From Clostridium facile (GTDB taxonomy: Bacteria > Bacillota > Clostridia > Oscillospirales > Ruminococcaceae): a stretch of 64,000 nucleotides of DNA. Position numbers and translations under genes: made by a program. Location of the stretch: assembly GCF_014297275.1 (NCBI RefSeq), contig NZ_JACOQK010000001.1, positions 2,294,001 through 2,358,000 on the forward strand, given 5' to 3'. Each line of letters opens with the position of its first letter. The first letter of the stretch is position 1. Shown here one piece after another: positions 9,836 to 19,306 of this stretch. Below the pieces are notes generated by a model. It was not told where the DNA came from. It searched no databases and saw only the letters and a program-made list of their open reading frames with translations.

Positions 9836-10531
9836 ATGTTTATGAAAACCAATCATAAAAAACGGTTGGAAGAACTGATATTGATTATCGTAATGGCAGG
9901 GATTCTGGTAGCAGTATTTTGCTATCAGAATCTTTCTGCAATATCGTATCAAATGTATACCAGTGATTCCATTACCTATGAAAAGGGAAAAGTAGACCAG
10001 ATAATAGAAGAAGATTTACAGTTGGAAGAAGGGGAAACGAATCGGTATCGTGGGGAACAAACACTACTAGTTACTTTAAAAACTGGGGAGCAAAAAGGCT
10101 CCCAAATTGTTATCCATAATGAATTGACAGCAACCCATAACATTAAAGCTACTGAAGGTACCAACATTATTGTAAAATCAGATACACCAGAGGGGATAGA
10201 ACCTCATTATTCTGTCTTTAACTATGATAGGAGTATGGGTATCTATTGTATTATTGGTATTTTCGCTGTTTTAATGATACTTGTTGGAGGCCTAAAAGGA
10301 TTAAAAAGTTTGATTGGGCTTTTATTTACTCTCTTGTTTATTCTATTATTCCTTTTGCCGATGATATATCAGGGGTACTCTCCAATTGGTATGGCAATTT
10401 TAACTGTATTAGTAACAACTGTTTTTTCAATGTTGCTATTGAATGGCTTTCAAGCAAAAACCTGGACAGCAATTGTATCTTGTTATGGGGGGAGTGCTAA
10501 TTGCAGCGATTGCTTATTATTTATTTTCTAA
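9836..10531 (+). CDS. YibE/F family membrane protein, N-terminal part (frameshifted gene)
   Basis: Residues up to about 218 match the first two thirds of the YibE/F membrane family: one N-terminal membrane helix, an extracytoplasmic beta-rich region, then clustered membrane helices. After a run of six G at 10487-10492 the frame continues into a meaningless 14-residue tail and stops. Removing one G would join this frame to the next entry and give a single protein of about 393 residues, the usual family size. ATG 9836 follows AGGA by 5 bases. The family's function is not firmly known. Either a sequencing error, a recent disabling mutation, or slippage in the G tract would explain it. Confidence 0.7.
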   Translation: MFMKTNHKKRLEELILIIVMAGILVAVFCYQNLSAISYQMYTSDSITYEKGKVDQIIEEDLQLEEGETNRYRGEQTLLVTLKTGEQKGSQIVIHNELTATHNIKATEGTNIIVKSDTPEGIEPHYSVFNYDRSMGIYCIIGIFAVLMILVGGLKGLKSLIGLLFTLLFILLFLLPMIYQGYSPIGMAILTVLVTTVFSMLLLNGFQAKTWTAIVSCYGGSANCSDCLLFIF

Positions 10532-11015
10532 TGTTCTACATTTAACTGGATATAATTTGGAGCAAGCAGAGGAATTAATTATTATCCATCAAAATACAGG
10601 GTTACAAGTAAACCAATTATTGTTTGTAGGAATTTTAATTGCCTCTTTAGGCGCTACTATGGATATGTCTATGTCAATCACCTCTTCCTTATATGAAATG
10701 AAACGAATTCATCCACAATTAACTGGAAAACAGATTTTTGTTTCTGGTATGAAAATTGGAAGCGATATGATTGGAACGATGTGTGAGACTTTAATTTTAG
10801 CGTTTGTAGGAAGTGCGGTAACCGCATTGCTTGTTTTGATTTCTTATGGAACGCAGTTGCAACAGTTGTTGAGTTCGGATTATATTGCAATAGAATTATT
10901 GCACAGTATAACAGGAAGTGTAGCTGTTATATTAGTAGTACCAATTACGGCAATTTTGACAGCGCTGTTTACAACAAAGTTAAACTGGAAACAAAGGAGC
11001 AAACAACAATCTTAA
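10443..11015 (+). CDS. YibE/F family membrane protein, C-terminal part (frameshifted gene)
   Basis: The other frame carries the C-terminal half, with the family signature GATMDMSMSITSSLYE followed by an equivalent of the conserved SGLxIGRDxxGTMxNTLILAYxG block (SGMKIGSDMIGTMCETLILAFVG). True homology begins near codon 15 (MGGVLIAAIAYYLF); the first residues are the shadow of the other frame. There is no credible ribosome binding site at the first ATG, so this piece is probably made only if the frame is restored. Confidence 0.65.
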   Translation: MAFKQKPGQQLYLVMGGVLIAAIAYYLFSNVLHLTGYNLEQAEELIIIHQNTGLQVNQLLFVGILIASLGATMDMSMSITSSLYEMKRIHPQLTGKQIFVSGMKIGSDMIGTMCETLILAFVGSAVTALLVLISYGTQLQQLLSSDYIAIELLHSITGSVAVILVVPITAILTALFTTKLNWKQRSKQQS

Positions 11016-11056
11016 AAAAAGAAAAAGCAGTATTAGAATTACTGCTTTTTCTTTTT
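11016..11056. terminator. Terminator, probably bidirectional, after yibE/F
   Basis: AAAAAGAAAAAGCAGTA pairs with TACTGCTTTTTCTTTTT around a short loop. Its T run ends exactly where the first parS site begins. Confidence 0.8.
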
Positions 11057-11071
11057 GTTTCACGTGAAACA
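11056..11071. promoter_or_regulatory. parS: parS site 1
   Basis: TGTTTCACGTGAAACA, a perfect match to the conserved ParB/Spo0J binding sequence TGTTNCACGTGAAACA. Confidence 0.95.
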
Positions 11072-11099
11072 AATACATGATATGGATGAAAATTGATTA

Positions 11100-11115
11100 T
11101 GTTCCACGTGAAACA
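11100..11115. promoter_or_regulatory. parS: parS site 2
   Basis: TGTTCCACGTGAAACA, also a match to the consensus (C at the free position). Spaced 44 bases start-to-start from site 1. Confidence 0.95.
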
Positions 11116-11135
11116 TAATCGTAATAAGTAAATAA

Positions 11136-11151
11136 TGTTTCACGTGAAACA
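11136..11151. promoter_or_regulatory. parS: parS site 3
   Basis: TGTTTCACGTGAAACA, identical to site 1, 36 bases start-to-start from site 2. The three sites lie between yibE/F and parA. Confidence 0.95.
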
Positions 11152-11245
11152 TTTTATCAGTTTTTCTTGTCAAATTACTTTTCTTTGTATTTTGTTTGTG
11201 ATATAATAAAAAATAGAATTAGATTTTAAATGCAAATTGAATAAT

Positions 11246-11274
11246 TTGCAAAAACCAGAACCATTTTATATTGT
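11246..11274 (+). promoter_or_regulatory. Putative promoter of parA-parB
   Basis: TTGCAA, 17 bases, TATTGT. The -35 overlaps an inverted repeat, TGCAAATT-4-AATTTGCA (11231-11250), which could be an operator. A TATAAT at 11202-11207 has no -35 at the right distance. Confidence 0.4.
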
Positions 11275-11372
11275 ATGTAGGCAGTACAACACAACAGAAA
11301 ATGGTAGTAAAAGCACTCAACTTAACATATTTACATACAACACTGTTGTTTATCTATTTTTGGAGTGATCAA

Positions 11373-12152
11373 ATGGGAAAGATTATTGCAATCGTAAACC
11401 AAAAAGGTGGAGTAGGAAAGACTACTACTACTGTAAATTTGGCAGCTTCTATGGGCTGCCGCAATAAGAAAGTATTATTAATTGATATTGACCCGCAGGG
11501 AAATGCAACTAGTGGATGTGGAATCAATAAAAAAGATAATGATCTTACTTCCTATGATTTATTGTTGGGGGAGATTCCGGCAGAACAAATTATTCAACAT
11601 ACTAAATTTAAAAATTTAGATATTATTCCCGCAGGCATGGAATTGGCTGGAGCGGAAATTGAAATGGTTAATCTAGAAGAAAGGACATTTCTATTAAAAA
11701 AATCTTTAGCAACTATTAAACCTAATTATGATTTTATCTTGTTTGACTGTCCTCCTTCATTGGGATTAATTACTCTAAACGCATTAACAGCTTGTGATAC
11801 CTTGTTGGTGCCAATCCAGTGTGAATACTATGCTTTGGAAGGCCTTTCCCAATTGCTAGGGACGGTGCGGCAAGTAAAAAAAATGTATAATCCATTGATT
11901 GATATCGAAGGCGTTTTGCTAACCATGTTTGATGGAAGATTAAATTTGACAATGCAGGTTGTAGCTGAAATTAAAAAATTCTTCCCCAAAAAGGTATATA
12001 AAACAGTTATTCCTCGAACAGTCCGCCTTTCTGAAGCACCGAGCTTTGGGGAACCTGCGGTTTATTATGATAAAAACTCTAAAGGTGCGAAAGCTTACGA
12101 TGAATTAGCAAAAGAAATTATTAAAATCAATAAAAAAAGAAAGGAGAGTTGA
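11373..12152 (+). CDS. parA: Chromosome partitioning ATPase ParA (Soj)
   Basis: A 259-residue ParA/MinD ATPase that acts with ParB-parS in origin segregation and, in Firmicutes, controls DnaA. The deviant Walker A motif NQKGGVGKTTTTVNLA follows the start; DIDPQGNATSG and FDCPPSLGLITLNAL are the other signature blocks. I start at the ATG preceded by GGAGTG, giving MGKIIAIVNQKGG. An upstream in-frame start near 11271 would add 34 residues that do not belong to the family. It ends 3 bases before parB. Confidence 0.95.
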   Translation: MGKIIAIVNQKGGVGKTTTTVNLAASMGCRNKKVLLIDIDPQGNATSGCGINKKDNDLTSYDLLLGEIPAEQIIQHTKFKNLDIIPAGMELAGAEIEMVNLEERTFLLKKSLATIKPNYDFILFDCPPSLGLITLNALTACDTLLVPIQCEYYALEGLSQLLGTVRQVKKMYNPLIDIEGVLLTMFDGRLNLTMQVVAEIKKFFPKKVYKTVIPRTVRLSEAPSFGEPAVYYDKNSKGAKAYDELAKEIIKINKKRKES

Positions 12153-12155
12153 TGC

Positions 12156-13004
12156 ATGGCAAGGAAAAAAGGGCTTGGAAAAGGTTTGGACGCCCTATTT
12201 CAGGATAATGGCACACCGAGTGATGAAGTAACAACTATACGGTTATCAGAAATTGAGCCAAATCGAAACCAACCAAGAAAAGATTTTGACGAAGCAGCTT
12301 TGGCTTCCTTGGCAGATTCCATACGGCAACATGGTTTAATTCAGCCGTTAATTGTGCGTCCTATGGCAAATGGAAGTTACCAAATTATTGCAGGAGAACG
12401 GCGCTGGAGAGCTAGTAGAATGCTGGGGTTGGCAGAAGTACCAGTTGTGATTCGTGAAATGGATGACCAGCAAGTTATGGAAGTAGCCCTGATTGAAAAT
12501 TTACAGAGGGAAGATCTGAATCCAATCGAAGAAGCAATGGGATATCGTCAACTCATGGAAGAATATCATTTTACACAGGATCAAGTAGCGAACAGTGTAG
12601 GGAAATCCCGCCCCGCAATCGCTAATTCCCTGCGTTTACTTAATTTACCCGAGGAAGTTATTGCTTTATTGCAACAAGGTGATTTGAGTTTTGGACAAGG
12701 TAAAGCCATTTTAGCGTTTGAAGACCCAGAAAAAATGGTGGAAATCGCAAAATTAACTGTAAAAAAAGGATTAACGGTCCGGCAATTAGAAGCAATGGCA
12801 AAAAAAGAACAGCAGCAGCCAAAACAAAAAGCAATAAAAATTCGTGACAGCTATTTTGATGAAGTGGAAATTGCCTTGAGCAATGAGCTGAGCCGGAAAA
12901 TCAAAATTGATGTCAATAAACAAGACCATGGAACTCTACATATTGATTTTTATAGCAAAGAAGAATTAAAAGAACTTGCAAAAAAGCTTGCAGAAAATAT
13001 GTAA
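12156..13004 (+). CDS. parB: Chromosome partitioning protein ParB (Spo0J)
   Basis: A CTP-dependent DNA clamp loaded at parS. Its 282 residues begin RKKGLGKGLDALF, the conserved N-terminus that stimulates the ParA ATPase, then show the N-terminal domain with GERRWRASRMLG and ENLQREDLNPIEEA, the HTH (QDQVANSVGKSRPAIANSLRLL) and a C-terminal dimer domain. GGAGAG lies just before ATG. The three parS sites about 1 kb upstream are its likely targets. Confidence 0.96.
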   Translation: MARKKGLGKGLDALFQDNGTPSDEVTTIRLSEIEPNRNQPRKDFDEAALASLADSIRQHGLIQPLIVRPMANGSYQIIAGERRWRASRMLGLAEVPVVIREMDDQQVMEVALIENLQREDLNPIEEAMGYRQLMEEYHFTQDQVANSVGKSRPAIANSLRLLNLPEEVIALLQQGDLSFGQGKAILAFEDPEKMVEIAKLTVKKGLTVRQLEAMAKKEQQQPKQKAIKIRDSYFDEVEIALSNELSRKIKIDVNKQDHGTLHIDFYSKEELKELAKKLAENM

Positions 13005-13036
13005 TGATTACAAAATTAAATTAAAGGAGAAATAGC

Positions 13037-14317
13037 ATGTTAGATATTAAATTTTTACGGGCAAATCCGGATGTAGTAAAAGAAAATCTCAAAAAGAAAT
13101 TTCAGGACCAAAAATTACCTTTGGTAGATGAAGTAATCGAACTAGATCAGCAATACAGGGATGCAAAAACCCGTTGTGACTATTTGAGAAGCCAAAGAAA
13201 CGCAATTAGCAAACAGATTGGCGGATTTATGGCAAAAGGGGAGAAGGACAAAGCGGAAGAAGCGAAATCTCAAGTAACCGCTATGGCTCAGGAACTAGCT
13301 GACTTAGAAGTAAAAGAGGACGAACTCTCCAAACAAATCAGAGAACGTATGCTGGTGATTCCAAATATCATTGACCCATCTGTTCCAATTGGAAAAGATG
13401 ATAGTGAAAATGTTGAAGTAGAACGGTTTGGTGAACCAGTTGTACCAGATTTTGAAGTGCCATACCATGTAGATATTATGGAAAAACTGAATGGGATTGA
13501 TTTAGACAGTGCCAGAAAAACCAGTGGAAACGGTTTTTATTATCTGCGTGGTGATATTGCTCGTTTGCATTCTGCTATTTTATCCTACGCCCGTGATTTC
13601 ATGATTGACAAAGGGTTTACCTATTATGTACCACCATTTATGATTCGCAGCAACGTTGTGGACGGTGTTATGAGCTTTTCTGAGATGGAAAATATGATGT
13701 ATAAAATTGAAGGGGAAGACCTGTATTTAATTGGTACCAGTGAACACTCTATGATTGGTAAATTTATTGATACCATGTTGGATGAACAGGATTTGCCTCA
13801 GACATTGACTAGCTATTCTCCATGTTTCCGAAAAGAAGTGGGGGCACACGGCATCGAAGAACGTGGAGTTTATCGAATCCATCAATTTGAAAAACAAGAA
13901 ATGATTGTGGTTTGTAAGCCAGAAGAAAGCCCAGCTTGGTTTGAAAAATTATACTCTTATACCGTAGAATTTTTCCGTTCTTTGGATATCCCAGTTCGCA
14001 CTTTAGAGTGCTGCTCTGGTGATTTGGCGGATTTGAAAGTAAAGAGCATTGACGTAGAAGCATGGTCCCCACGCCAACAGAAATACTTTGAAGTGGGCAG
14101 TTGTTCCAACTTAGGGGATGCACAAGCAAGGCGTTTAGGTATTCGAGTAAAAAATAAAGAAAAAGGCAATTACTTACCACATACATTAAATAATACAGTT
14201 GTTGCACCACCACGTATGCTGATTGCGTTCTTGGAAAACAACTTGAATGCAGATGGAAGCATTCATATCCCAGAACCACTGCGTATGTATATGGGTGGAA
14301 AAGATAAAATCCAGTAA
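13037..14317 (+). CDS. serS: Seryl-tRNA synthetase
   Basis: Class II synthetase, 426 residues, normal length. An N-terminal coiled-coil arm (about 30-110) that grips the tRNA-Ser long arm is followed by the catalytic core: GTSEHSMIGK, motif 2 CFRKEVGAHGIEERGVYRIHQFEK, and motif 3 around SCSNLGDAQARRLGIR and NNTVVAPPRMLIAFLEN. AAAGGAG precedes ATG. No T-box is seen upstream; the gap to parB is only 32 bases, so it may be transcribed with parAB. Confidence 0.97.
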   Translation: MLDIKFLRANPDVVKENLKKKFQDQKLPLVDEVIELDQQYRDAKTRCDYLRSQRNAISKQIGGFMAKGEKDKAEEAKSQVTAMAQELADLEVKEDELSKQIRERMLVIPNIIDPSVPIGKDDSENVEVERFGEPVVPDFEVPYHVDIMEKLNGIDLDSARKTSGNGFYYLRGDIARLHSAILSYARDFMIDKGFTYYVPPFMIRSNVVDGVMSFSEMENMMYKIEGEDLYLIGTSEHSMIGKFIDTMLDEQDLPQTLTSYSPCFRKEVGAHGIEERGVYRIHQFEKQEMIVVCKPEESPAWFEKLYSYTVEFFRSLDIPVRTLECCSGDLADLKVKSIDVEAWSPRQQKYFEVGSCSNLGDAQARRLGIRVKNKEKGNYLPHTLNNTVVAPPRMLIAFLENNLNADGSIHIPEPLRMYMGGKDKIQ

Positions 14318-14350
14318 TATAACGAATTGTATATATTTTTATTAATATAA

Positions 14351-14381
14351 CAAAATCCCATCTGATTCAGATGGGATTTTG
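14351..14381. terminator. Terminator after serS, possibly bidirectional
   Basis: CAAAATCCCATCTGA pairs with TCAGATGGGATTTTG. It lies between convergent serS and the minus-strand amylase gene. The 250 bases beyond it are AT rich with nothing recognisable. Confidence 0.75.
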
Positions 14382-14630
14382 TGCGTTTATTTTTATCATA
14401 CTCTTAGTGGAACAATTAGCTACTATTGTTTATAAAAGAAACTGTTATTAAAAAAATTTATATTAAAATAGATTTTGTCATATCCATTATCATTTTATTT
14501 TTATACAAAATAAAATGCAATAATATTTTAGAATAACACAAAAAATAATTGCAAGAAATCGACCTATTACTTTAAAAATAGATATTAGAAAATATTATTA
14601 AATTACAAATAGTATATATTAAAAAATAAA

Positions 14631-16481
14631 TTACTTTTCGAATAAGATATAATCAAACGGTGGAATCGTATAGGATTGTTTTTTTAATACAATTTTTTGG
14701 TTAATACGATAACCACGGTAAGCTAGTTCAATTACTTGATTACAATTAGTATAATTTAACGATAATATACAAGAACCATCAGATCCATCCCGTTTTAAAA
14801 TTATAATACCTTCTGGAGAAGGTAAAAAGGTTAAGCTTCCATCCTTTAATCCAGGGCAGGTTTTACGTAAGGTTCCAAGACGTTGGCAATAAGAAATTAA
14901 AGCTTTATTTTCCTGTCCCCATGGATAACATCCTCGGTTAAAAGGGTCTTTATATCCCTGTAAACCAGCCTCATCCCCATAATATAAGCATGGGATACCC
15001 GGTAGGAAATATTGTAGGGTCATAGCCACTTTTAGTTTATTGATACCATCTCGGTATTGTGAGATGGTGAGCTGATGATGGGACTGCCATTCACGCCCTT
15101 TTCCACAGCAGCTTTCCCCTGCAATTACCGTAATCGCCCGTTCTGTATCATGGGTGGAAATAGAATTCATGGCAGTATGCAAACACTGAGGAGGATAATT
15201 TTCAACAATTATTGAAATTTTGTTGAAAAAACTTTGCTTATCTTGGTCTTTCACAAAATCTAAAATTGCATTTTTAAAAGGATAGTTCATTACGCTATCC
15301 AGTTCTTTTCCCTGGAAATACTTCCGACGGATGCCATACGCGATTTTATTGGAAGCGTCTTCCCATACCTCTCCAATGAGCAGGTTTTCTTCTCCTTCTG
15401 CTTTTACCGCTTCCCGTACTTTTTGGATAAATTCATCCGGCAATTCATCTGCCACATCTAGTCGGAACCCAGATGCCCCCAAACGGAGCCAATGACGTAA
15501 GACGCCATTTTTACCACAAATAAATTCAATGTAATCTGGGTCATGTTTATTTAACTCTGGCAATGTGGAGAATCCCCACCAGGATTGGTAAACATCTGGG
15601 TATTTAATAAAGTGGAACCATTTAAAATAAGGGCTGTTCATGCTATTAAATGCTCCTAAGGTATCATAACGGTTTTCTTTATTAAAATAGATACTATCGC
15701 TCCCTGTATGGCTAAACACACCGTCTAAAATAATTTTAATCCCATGTTTTTTCGCCTCTGCGCATAGATGGGAAAAATCTTGTTCCGTTCCTAATAAGGG
15801 GTCAATTTTTAAATAATTAGCCGTATTATACCGATGGTTAGAATGGGCTTCAAAAATGGGGTTCAAATAAAGGATTGTAACCCCCAGGCTTTCTAAATAA
15901 TTTAATTTTTGTTCAATTCCCTTTAAATCACCACAAAAATAATCATTATTTAAAATTTCCCCCTGTTCATTGGGAAGAAAGTAGGGCATGCCACCCCAAT
16001 CAGAGCGGAGGATTCGGTCATCAGGGGCATTTTCAATATTTTCCCCACTAGAATAAAAACGGTCAGAAAAAATCTGATAAAACAAACCGCCTTTTACTTC
16101 ATCCGGGGTTTGAAACCCTTTTTGATAAACAGTAATCTGATAATCAGAGCCTTGCCCAGATTGAGACAGATAGCCTTTTCCAGTTTCACCACGTTTTACC
16201 CAATAGTTTTCCTGTCCCCGATTGATATGGAAATAATAAAAGAAGACACCTGGTTGGTCAAAGGTAAAACAAGTATGATAAAAAATCAAGTTGTTTTTTG
16301 TTTGTTGGTATTCAAGAGGAATCCTGCGTTCCATGCCATCATCGTATAATACCAGTGTAGCAGTGGCATATACCAAATCCAATGGAATATGAATCGTAAA
16401 ATCTACTGTAGTACCAGTGGATACTGCTCCAAATGGATTGCGGTAAGCGGGGTCCATACTATTAAAAATACAATCTTCCAA
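14631..16481 (-). CDS. GH13 alpha-amylase family enzyme (neopullulanase/cyclomaltodextrinase type)
   Basis: A 616-residue cytoplasmic alpha-glucan hydrolase without signal peptide. An Ig-like N-terminal domain (about 1-120) precedes the barrel, which starts GGLFYQIFSDRF. The four GH13 regions are present: DGVFSHTG, GFRLDVADE (nucleophile D342), LIGEVWEDA (acid/base E371) and STHDTER (D445). A short beta-sandwich ends the protein. The architecture suits neopullulanase or maltogenic amylase rather than a classical alpha-amylase; exact specificity is open. The start is TTG with GAGGTG 6 bases upstream. It lies 82 bases after glgP on the same strand, so the pair probably breaks down glycogen or maltodextrin. 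Confidence 0.88.
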   Translation of the reverse strand: MEDCIFNSMDPAYRNPFGAVSTGTTVDFTIHIPLDLVYATATLVLYDDGMERRIPLEYQQTKNNLIFYHTCFTFDQPGVFFYYFHINRGQENYWVKRGETGKGYLSQSGQGSDYQITVYQKGFQTPDEVKGGLFYQIFSDRFYSSGENIENAPDDRILRSDWGGMPYFLPNEQGEILNNDYFCGDLKGIEQKLNYLESLGVTILYLNPIFEAHSNHRYNTANYLKIDPLLGTEQDFSHLCAEAKKHGIKIILDGVFSHTGSDSIYFNKENRYDTLGAFNSMNSPYFKWFHFIKYPDVYQSWWGFSTLPELNKHDPDYIEFICGKNGVLRHWLRLGASGFRLDVADELPDEFIQKVREAVKAEGEENLLIGEVWEDASNKIAYGIRRKYFQGKELDSVMNYPFKNAILDFVKDQDKQSFFNKISIIVENYPPQCLHTAMNSISTHDTERAITVIAGESCCGKGREWQSHHQLTISQYRDGINKLKVAMTLQYFLPGIPCLYYGDEAGLQGYKDPFNRGCYPWGQENKALISYCQRLGTLRKTCPGLKDGSLTFLPSPEGIIILKRDGSDGSCILSLNYTNCNQVIELAYRGYRINQKIVLKKQSYTIPPFDYILFEK

Positions 16482-16508
16482 TGGGAGTCACCTCGATTTG
16501 ATAGAATG

Positions 16509-16542
16509 AGAAAACAACCTGCATCCGAAGGATACAGGCTGT
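16509..16542 (-). terminator. Terminator between glgP and the amylase gene
   Basis: On the minus strand CAGCCTGTATCC pairs with GGATGCAGGTTG around a TTC loop, then TTTTC. The short T run suggests partial read-through, which would lower amylase expression relative to phosphorylase. Confidence 0.65.
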
Positions 16543-16563
16543 CGATATTGTTATCATTTGTTG

Positions 16564-18957
16564 CTATTCCAATTCCCAGATGCCGGTTGCATAATCTTTT
16601 ACTGAGCGGTCAGCTGAGAAGTAGCCTGCGTTCGCAATATTCATTGCAGCCATAGTATACCATACATCAGGTTTTTGGTATAATTCACTAATTTTTGCCT
16701 GCGCTTTGCGGTAGGAGTCAAAGTCAGCCAAAACCATATAAGGGTCATTCCATTTTAAGGAGTTCGCAATATCAGGGAAGGTGGAACCAGCTACGCCACT
16801 TTCAATAAAGTCAATCGCACGTTTGATATCCGGGTTGTTGTTGTAATACTCAATTGGAGCATAACCCATTTCTTTGGTTGTTTCTACCTGTTCCGCATCC
16901 ATACCGAAGATAACGATATTGTCGTTGCCAACTCGTTCACAGATTTCTACATTCGCCCCATCCATTGTCCCTAGGGTAACAGCGCCGTTTAACATAAATT
17001 TCATGTTACCAGTTCCGCTTGCTTCTGTACCGGCCAGGGAAATCTGTTCACTCACTTCACTGGCAGGCATAATATATTCAGATAAAGTAACGCTGTAGTT
17101 TTCCAGATAAACCACACTCAGCTTTTTGCTGATCACAGGGTCCTTTTTAATCTCCTCCGCTAGGCAGCAAAGCAGTTTAATAATCTGTTTTGCCATATAG
17201 TAACCTGGAGCTGCTTTCGCACCAAAAATATAAGTTTTTGGGACAAAATCAGCGTTTGGATTCTCTTTCAGATAGAGGTAATCGGTAATAATATTTAAGG
17301 CGTTCAGGTGTTGGCGTTTGTATTCGTGCATTCGTTTTACTTGTACATCAAACATAGAATTTACATTCATTTCAATGCCCTGTGTCTTTTTCATATAGGA
17401 CGCCAACGCTTTTTTTGCAGAGAGTTTTGCTTCTGCCAACTGTTTATGCACTTTTTTATCGGTTGCGTATTTTTCAAATTTTTTCAGTTGGGAAGCATCC
17501 TGTAAGAATCCATCCCCAATGGTGGATTTTAACAGATTGGTCAGCCATGGATTGGATTGCAACAGCCATCTGCGATATGCGATACCGTTGGTGACATTGG
17601 TAAATTTAGCGGGATACAAATCGTAAAATTCGTGGAATACATTTTGTTTGATGATTTCACTGTGCAATTTGGAAACCCCATTTACCTTGTTAGAAGTGTA
17701 TACGCAAAGGTTTGCCATACGTACTTGATGGTTTGAAACAATTGCCATCCGTTCAATCCGCATGGTGTCCCAAGCAAACTGCTGATTCATCTCTTCCACA
17801 AATCGGCGGTTAATTTCTGCGACAATCTGGTAAATGCGTGGAAGGATTTCTTTAAAAATATCTTCATTCCATACTTCCAAGGCTTCTTTCATCACAGTAT
17901 GGTTGGTATAATTAAAGGTTTTGGTAACAATCTTCCAGGCGTGATCCCAACCATAGCCACATTCATCTAATAAAATCCGCATTAACTCAGGAATTGCCAA
18001 GGTTGGATGGGTGTCATTGATATGGATGGTGTTCTTTTCCGCAAAGTTATCCAAAGTACCGTATTCCCGCATGTGGCGGTTAGTAATATCTGCTACCGAA
18101 GCGGCACACAGGAAATACTGTTGGCGTAAGCGGAGCATTTTTCCCTGAGTGTGGTTGTCATTTGGATACAGGACTTTAGAGATTGCCTCAGCGGTCATAC
18201 TTTGGCTTAAGGCATGGGTGTAATCTCCACGGTTAAAGGATTCCATATCAAAAGCAGGGCTTTCCGCTTTCCATAAGCGAAGGATTGCCACAGCTGGGCT
18301 GTTGTAACCGGATACATACATATCATATGGTACTGCTTTTACGGTGGTATAATTTTTATGACTAGTAAAGTGGTAGCCATTGTCCCAGAATTCATCAATA
18401 TAACCGCCAAAATGAACATCTACAGCTAGTTCTGGTTTGGCGTGAAGCCATACCCGTCCCCCTGGAAGCCAGTTGTCCGGGAGTTCTGTCTGCCATCCAT
18501 CCACGATTTTTTGTTGGAAAATACCAAATTCGTATAGGATGGAATAACCATAGGCGTTGTACCCTTGGGTGGCAAAGCCATCCAAATAACATGCCGCCAA
18601 TCTTCCCAGACCACCATTCCCTAAACCTGCATCTGGTTCACATTCATAAAGGTCGGTTAGATTAACATCATAGTCTTTCATAATCTTTTCAAACTGGTCT
18701 ACTAAACCAAGGTTATATAAGCTATTTTTTAGGGAACGCCCCATTAAAAATTCCATACTCAGGTAGTTTACCTGTTTTACTCCTTTAGAAGCAGCTTGTG
18801 CCTGAAAGTGTTTTGAGCGTTCTATTAAAATATCATTAACTGTTTTGGCTGCTGCTTTATAAAAAGTCTGGTTGGAGGCAGTATCCGTAGTTTCATGTAA
18901 CATCGCAATATTTTCTTCAATTTGATTTTTTAAATAATCGGTAGAATAAGTATTCAT
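16564..18957 (-). CDS. glgP: Glycogen/starch/maltodextrin phosphorylase
   Basis: Releases glucose-1-phosphate from alpha-1,4-glucan ends using PLP and phosphate. The 797-residue length is typical. Signature blocks include LAACYLDGFATQGYNAYGYSI, HINDTHPTLAIPELMR, VKRMHEYKRQHLN, and EASGTGNMKFMLNGA, which holds the PLP-binding lysine. I start at the ATG with AGGAGG 6 bases upstream (product MNTYSTDYLK); an ATG five codons earlier overlaps that ribosome binding site. A strong promoter lies just upstream on the same strand. Confidence 0.96.
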   Translation of the reverse strand: MNTYSTDYLKNQIEENIAMLHETTDTASNQTFYKAAAKTVNDILIERSKHFQAQAASKGVKQVNYLSMEFLMGRSLKNSLYNLGLVDQFEKIMKDYDVNLTDLYECEPDAGLGNGGLGRLAACYLDGFATQGYNAYGYSILYEFGIFQQKIVDGWQTELPDNWLPGGRVWLHAKPELAVDVHFGGYIDEFWDNGYHFTSHKNYTTVKAVPYDMYVSGYNSPAVAILRLWKAESPAFDMESFNRGDYTHALSQSMTAEAISKVLYPNDNHTQGKMLRLRQQYFLCAASVADITNRHMREYGTLDNFAEKNTIHINDTHPTLAIPELMRILLDECGYGWDHAWKIVTKTFNYTNHTVMKEALEVWNEDIFKEILPRIYQIVAEINRRFVEEMNQQFAWDTMRIERMAIVSNHQVRMANLCVYTSNKVNGVSKLHSEIIKQNVFHEFYDLYPAKFTNVTNGIAYRRWLLQSNPWLTNLLKSTIGDGFLQDASQLKKFEKYATDKKVHKQLAEAKLSAKKALASYMKKTQGIEMNVNSMFDVQVKRMHEYKRQHLNALNIITDYLYLKENPNADFVPKTYIFGAKAAPGYYMAKQIIKLLCCLAEEIKKDPVISKKLSVVYLENYSVTLSEYIMPASEVSEQISLAGTEASGTGNMKFMLNGAVTLGTMDGANVEICERVGNDNIVIFGMDAEQVETTKEMGYAPIEYYNNNPDIKRAIDFIESGVAGSTFPDIANSLKWNDPYMVLADFDSYRKAQAKISELYQKPDVWYTMAAMNIANAGYFSADRSVKDYATGIWELE

Positions 18958-19005
18958 GCGTGTCCTCCTCATGATTTTATATTAAAAGGTATTCACATAA
19001 TAATT

Positions 19006-19034
19006 ATTATATCTCTAAATTGCCCAAAAATCAA
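19006..19034 (-). promoter_or_regulatory. Promoter of glgP
   Basis: Read on the minus strand: TTGATT, 17 bases, TATAAT. The remaining intergenic sequence to zapA holds a TATAAT on the plus strand at 19157 without a good -35. Confidence 0.75.
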
Positions 19035-19306
19035 TGAAATTACGGCGGGTTGAAAACAATTTACGTTTGTCATAGAAAAATTTAAAATGTTCATCAGATG
19101 TGTAGATTATTTTGAAAAAACCAACAAAATATCTTTTTTTATTTTGTATATTGCTGTATAATAAAATTAACAGAAATCTGTATTTTTCGGAGGTAGTCAG
19201 TCAAATTTTTGGATTGTGGCAATAAAATAGAATGCAGTACCCAGGAGTATAAGCTGCAATATACCAGCCTCATACAGATAAAACCGTGGGAAAGGATGTC
19301 TCAAAA

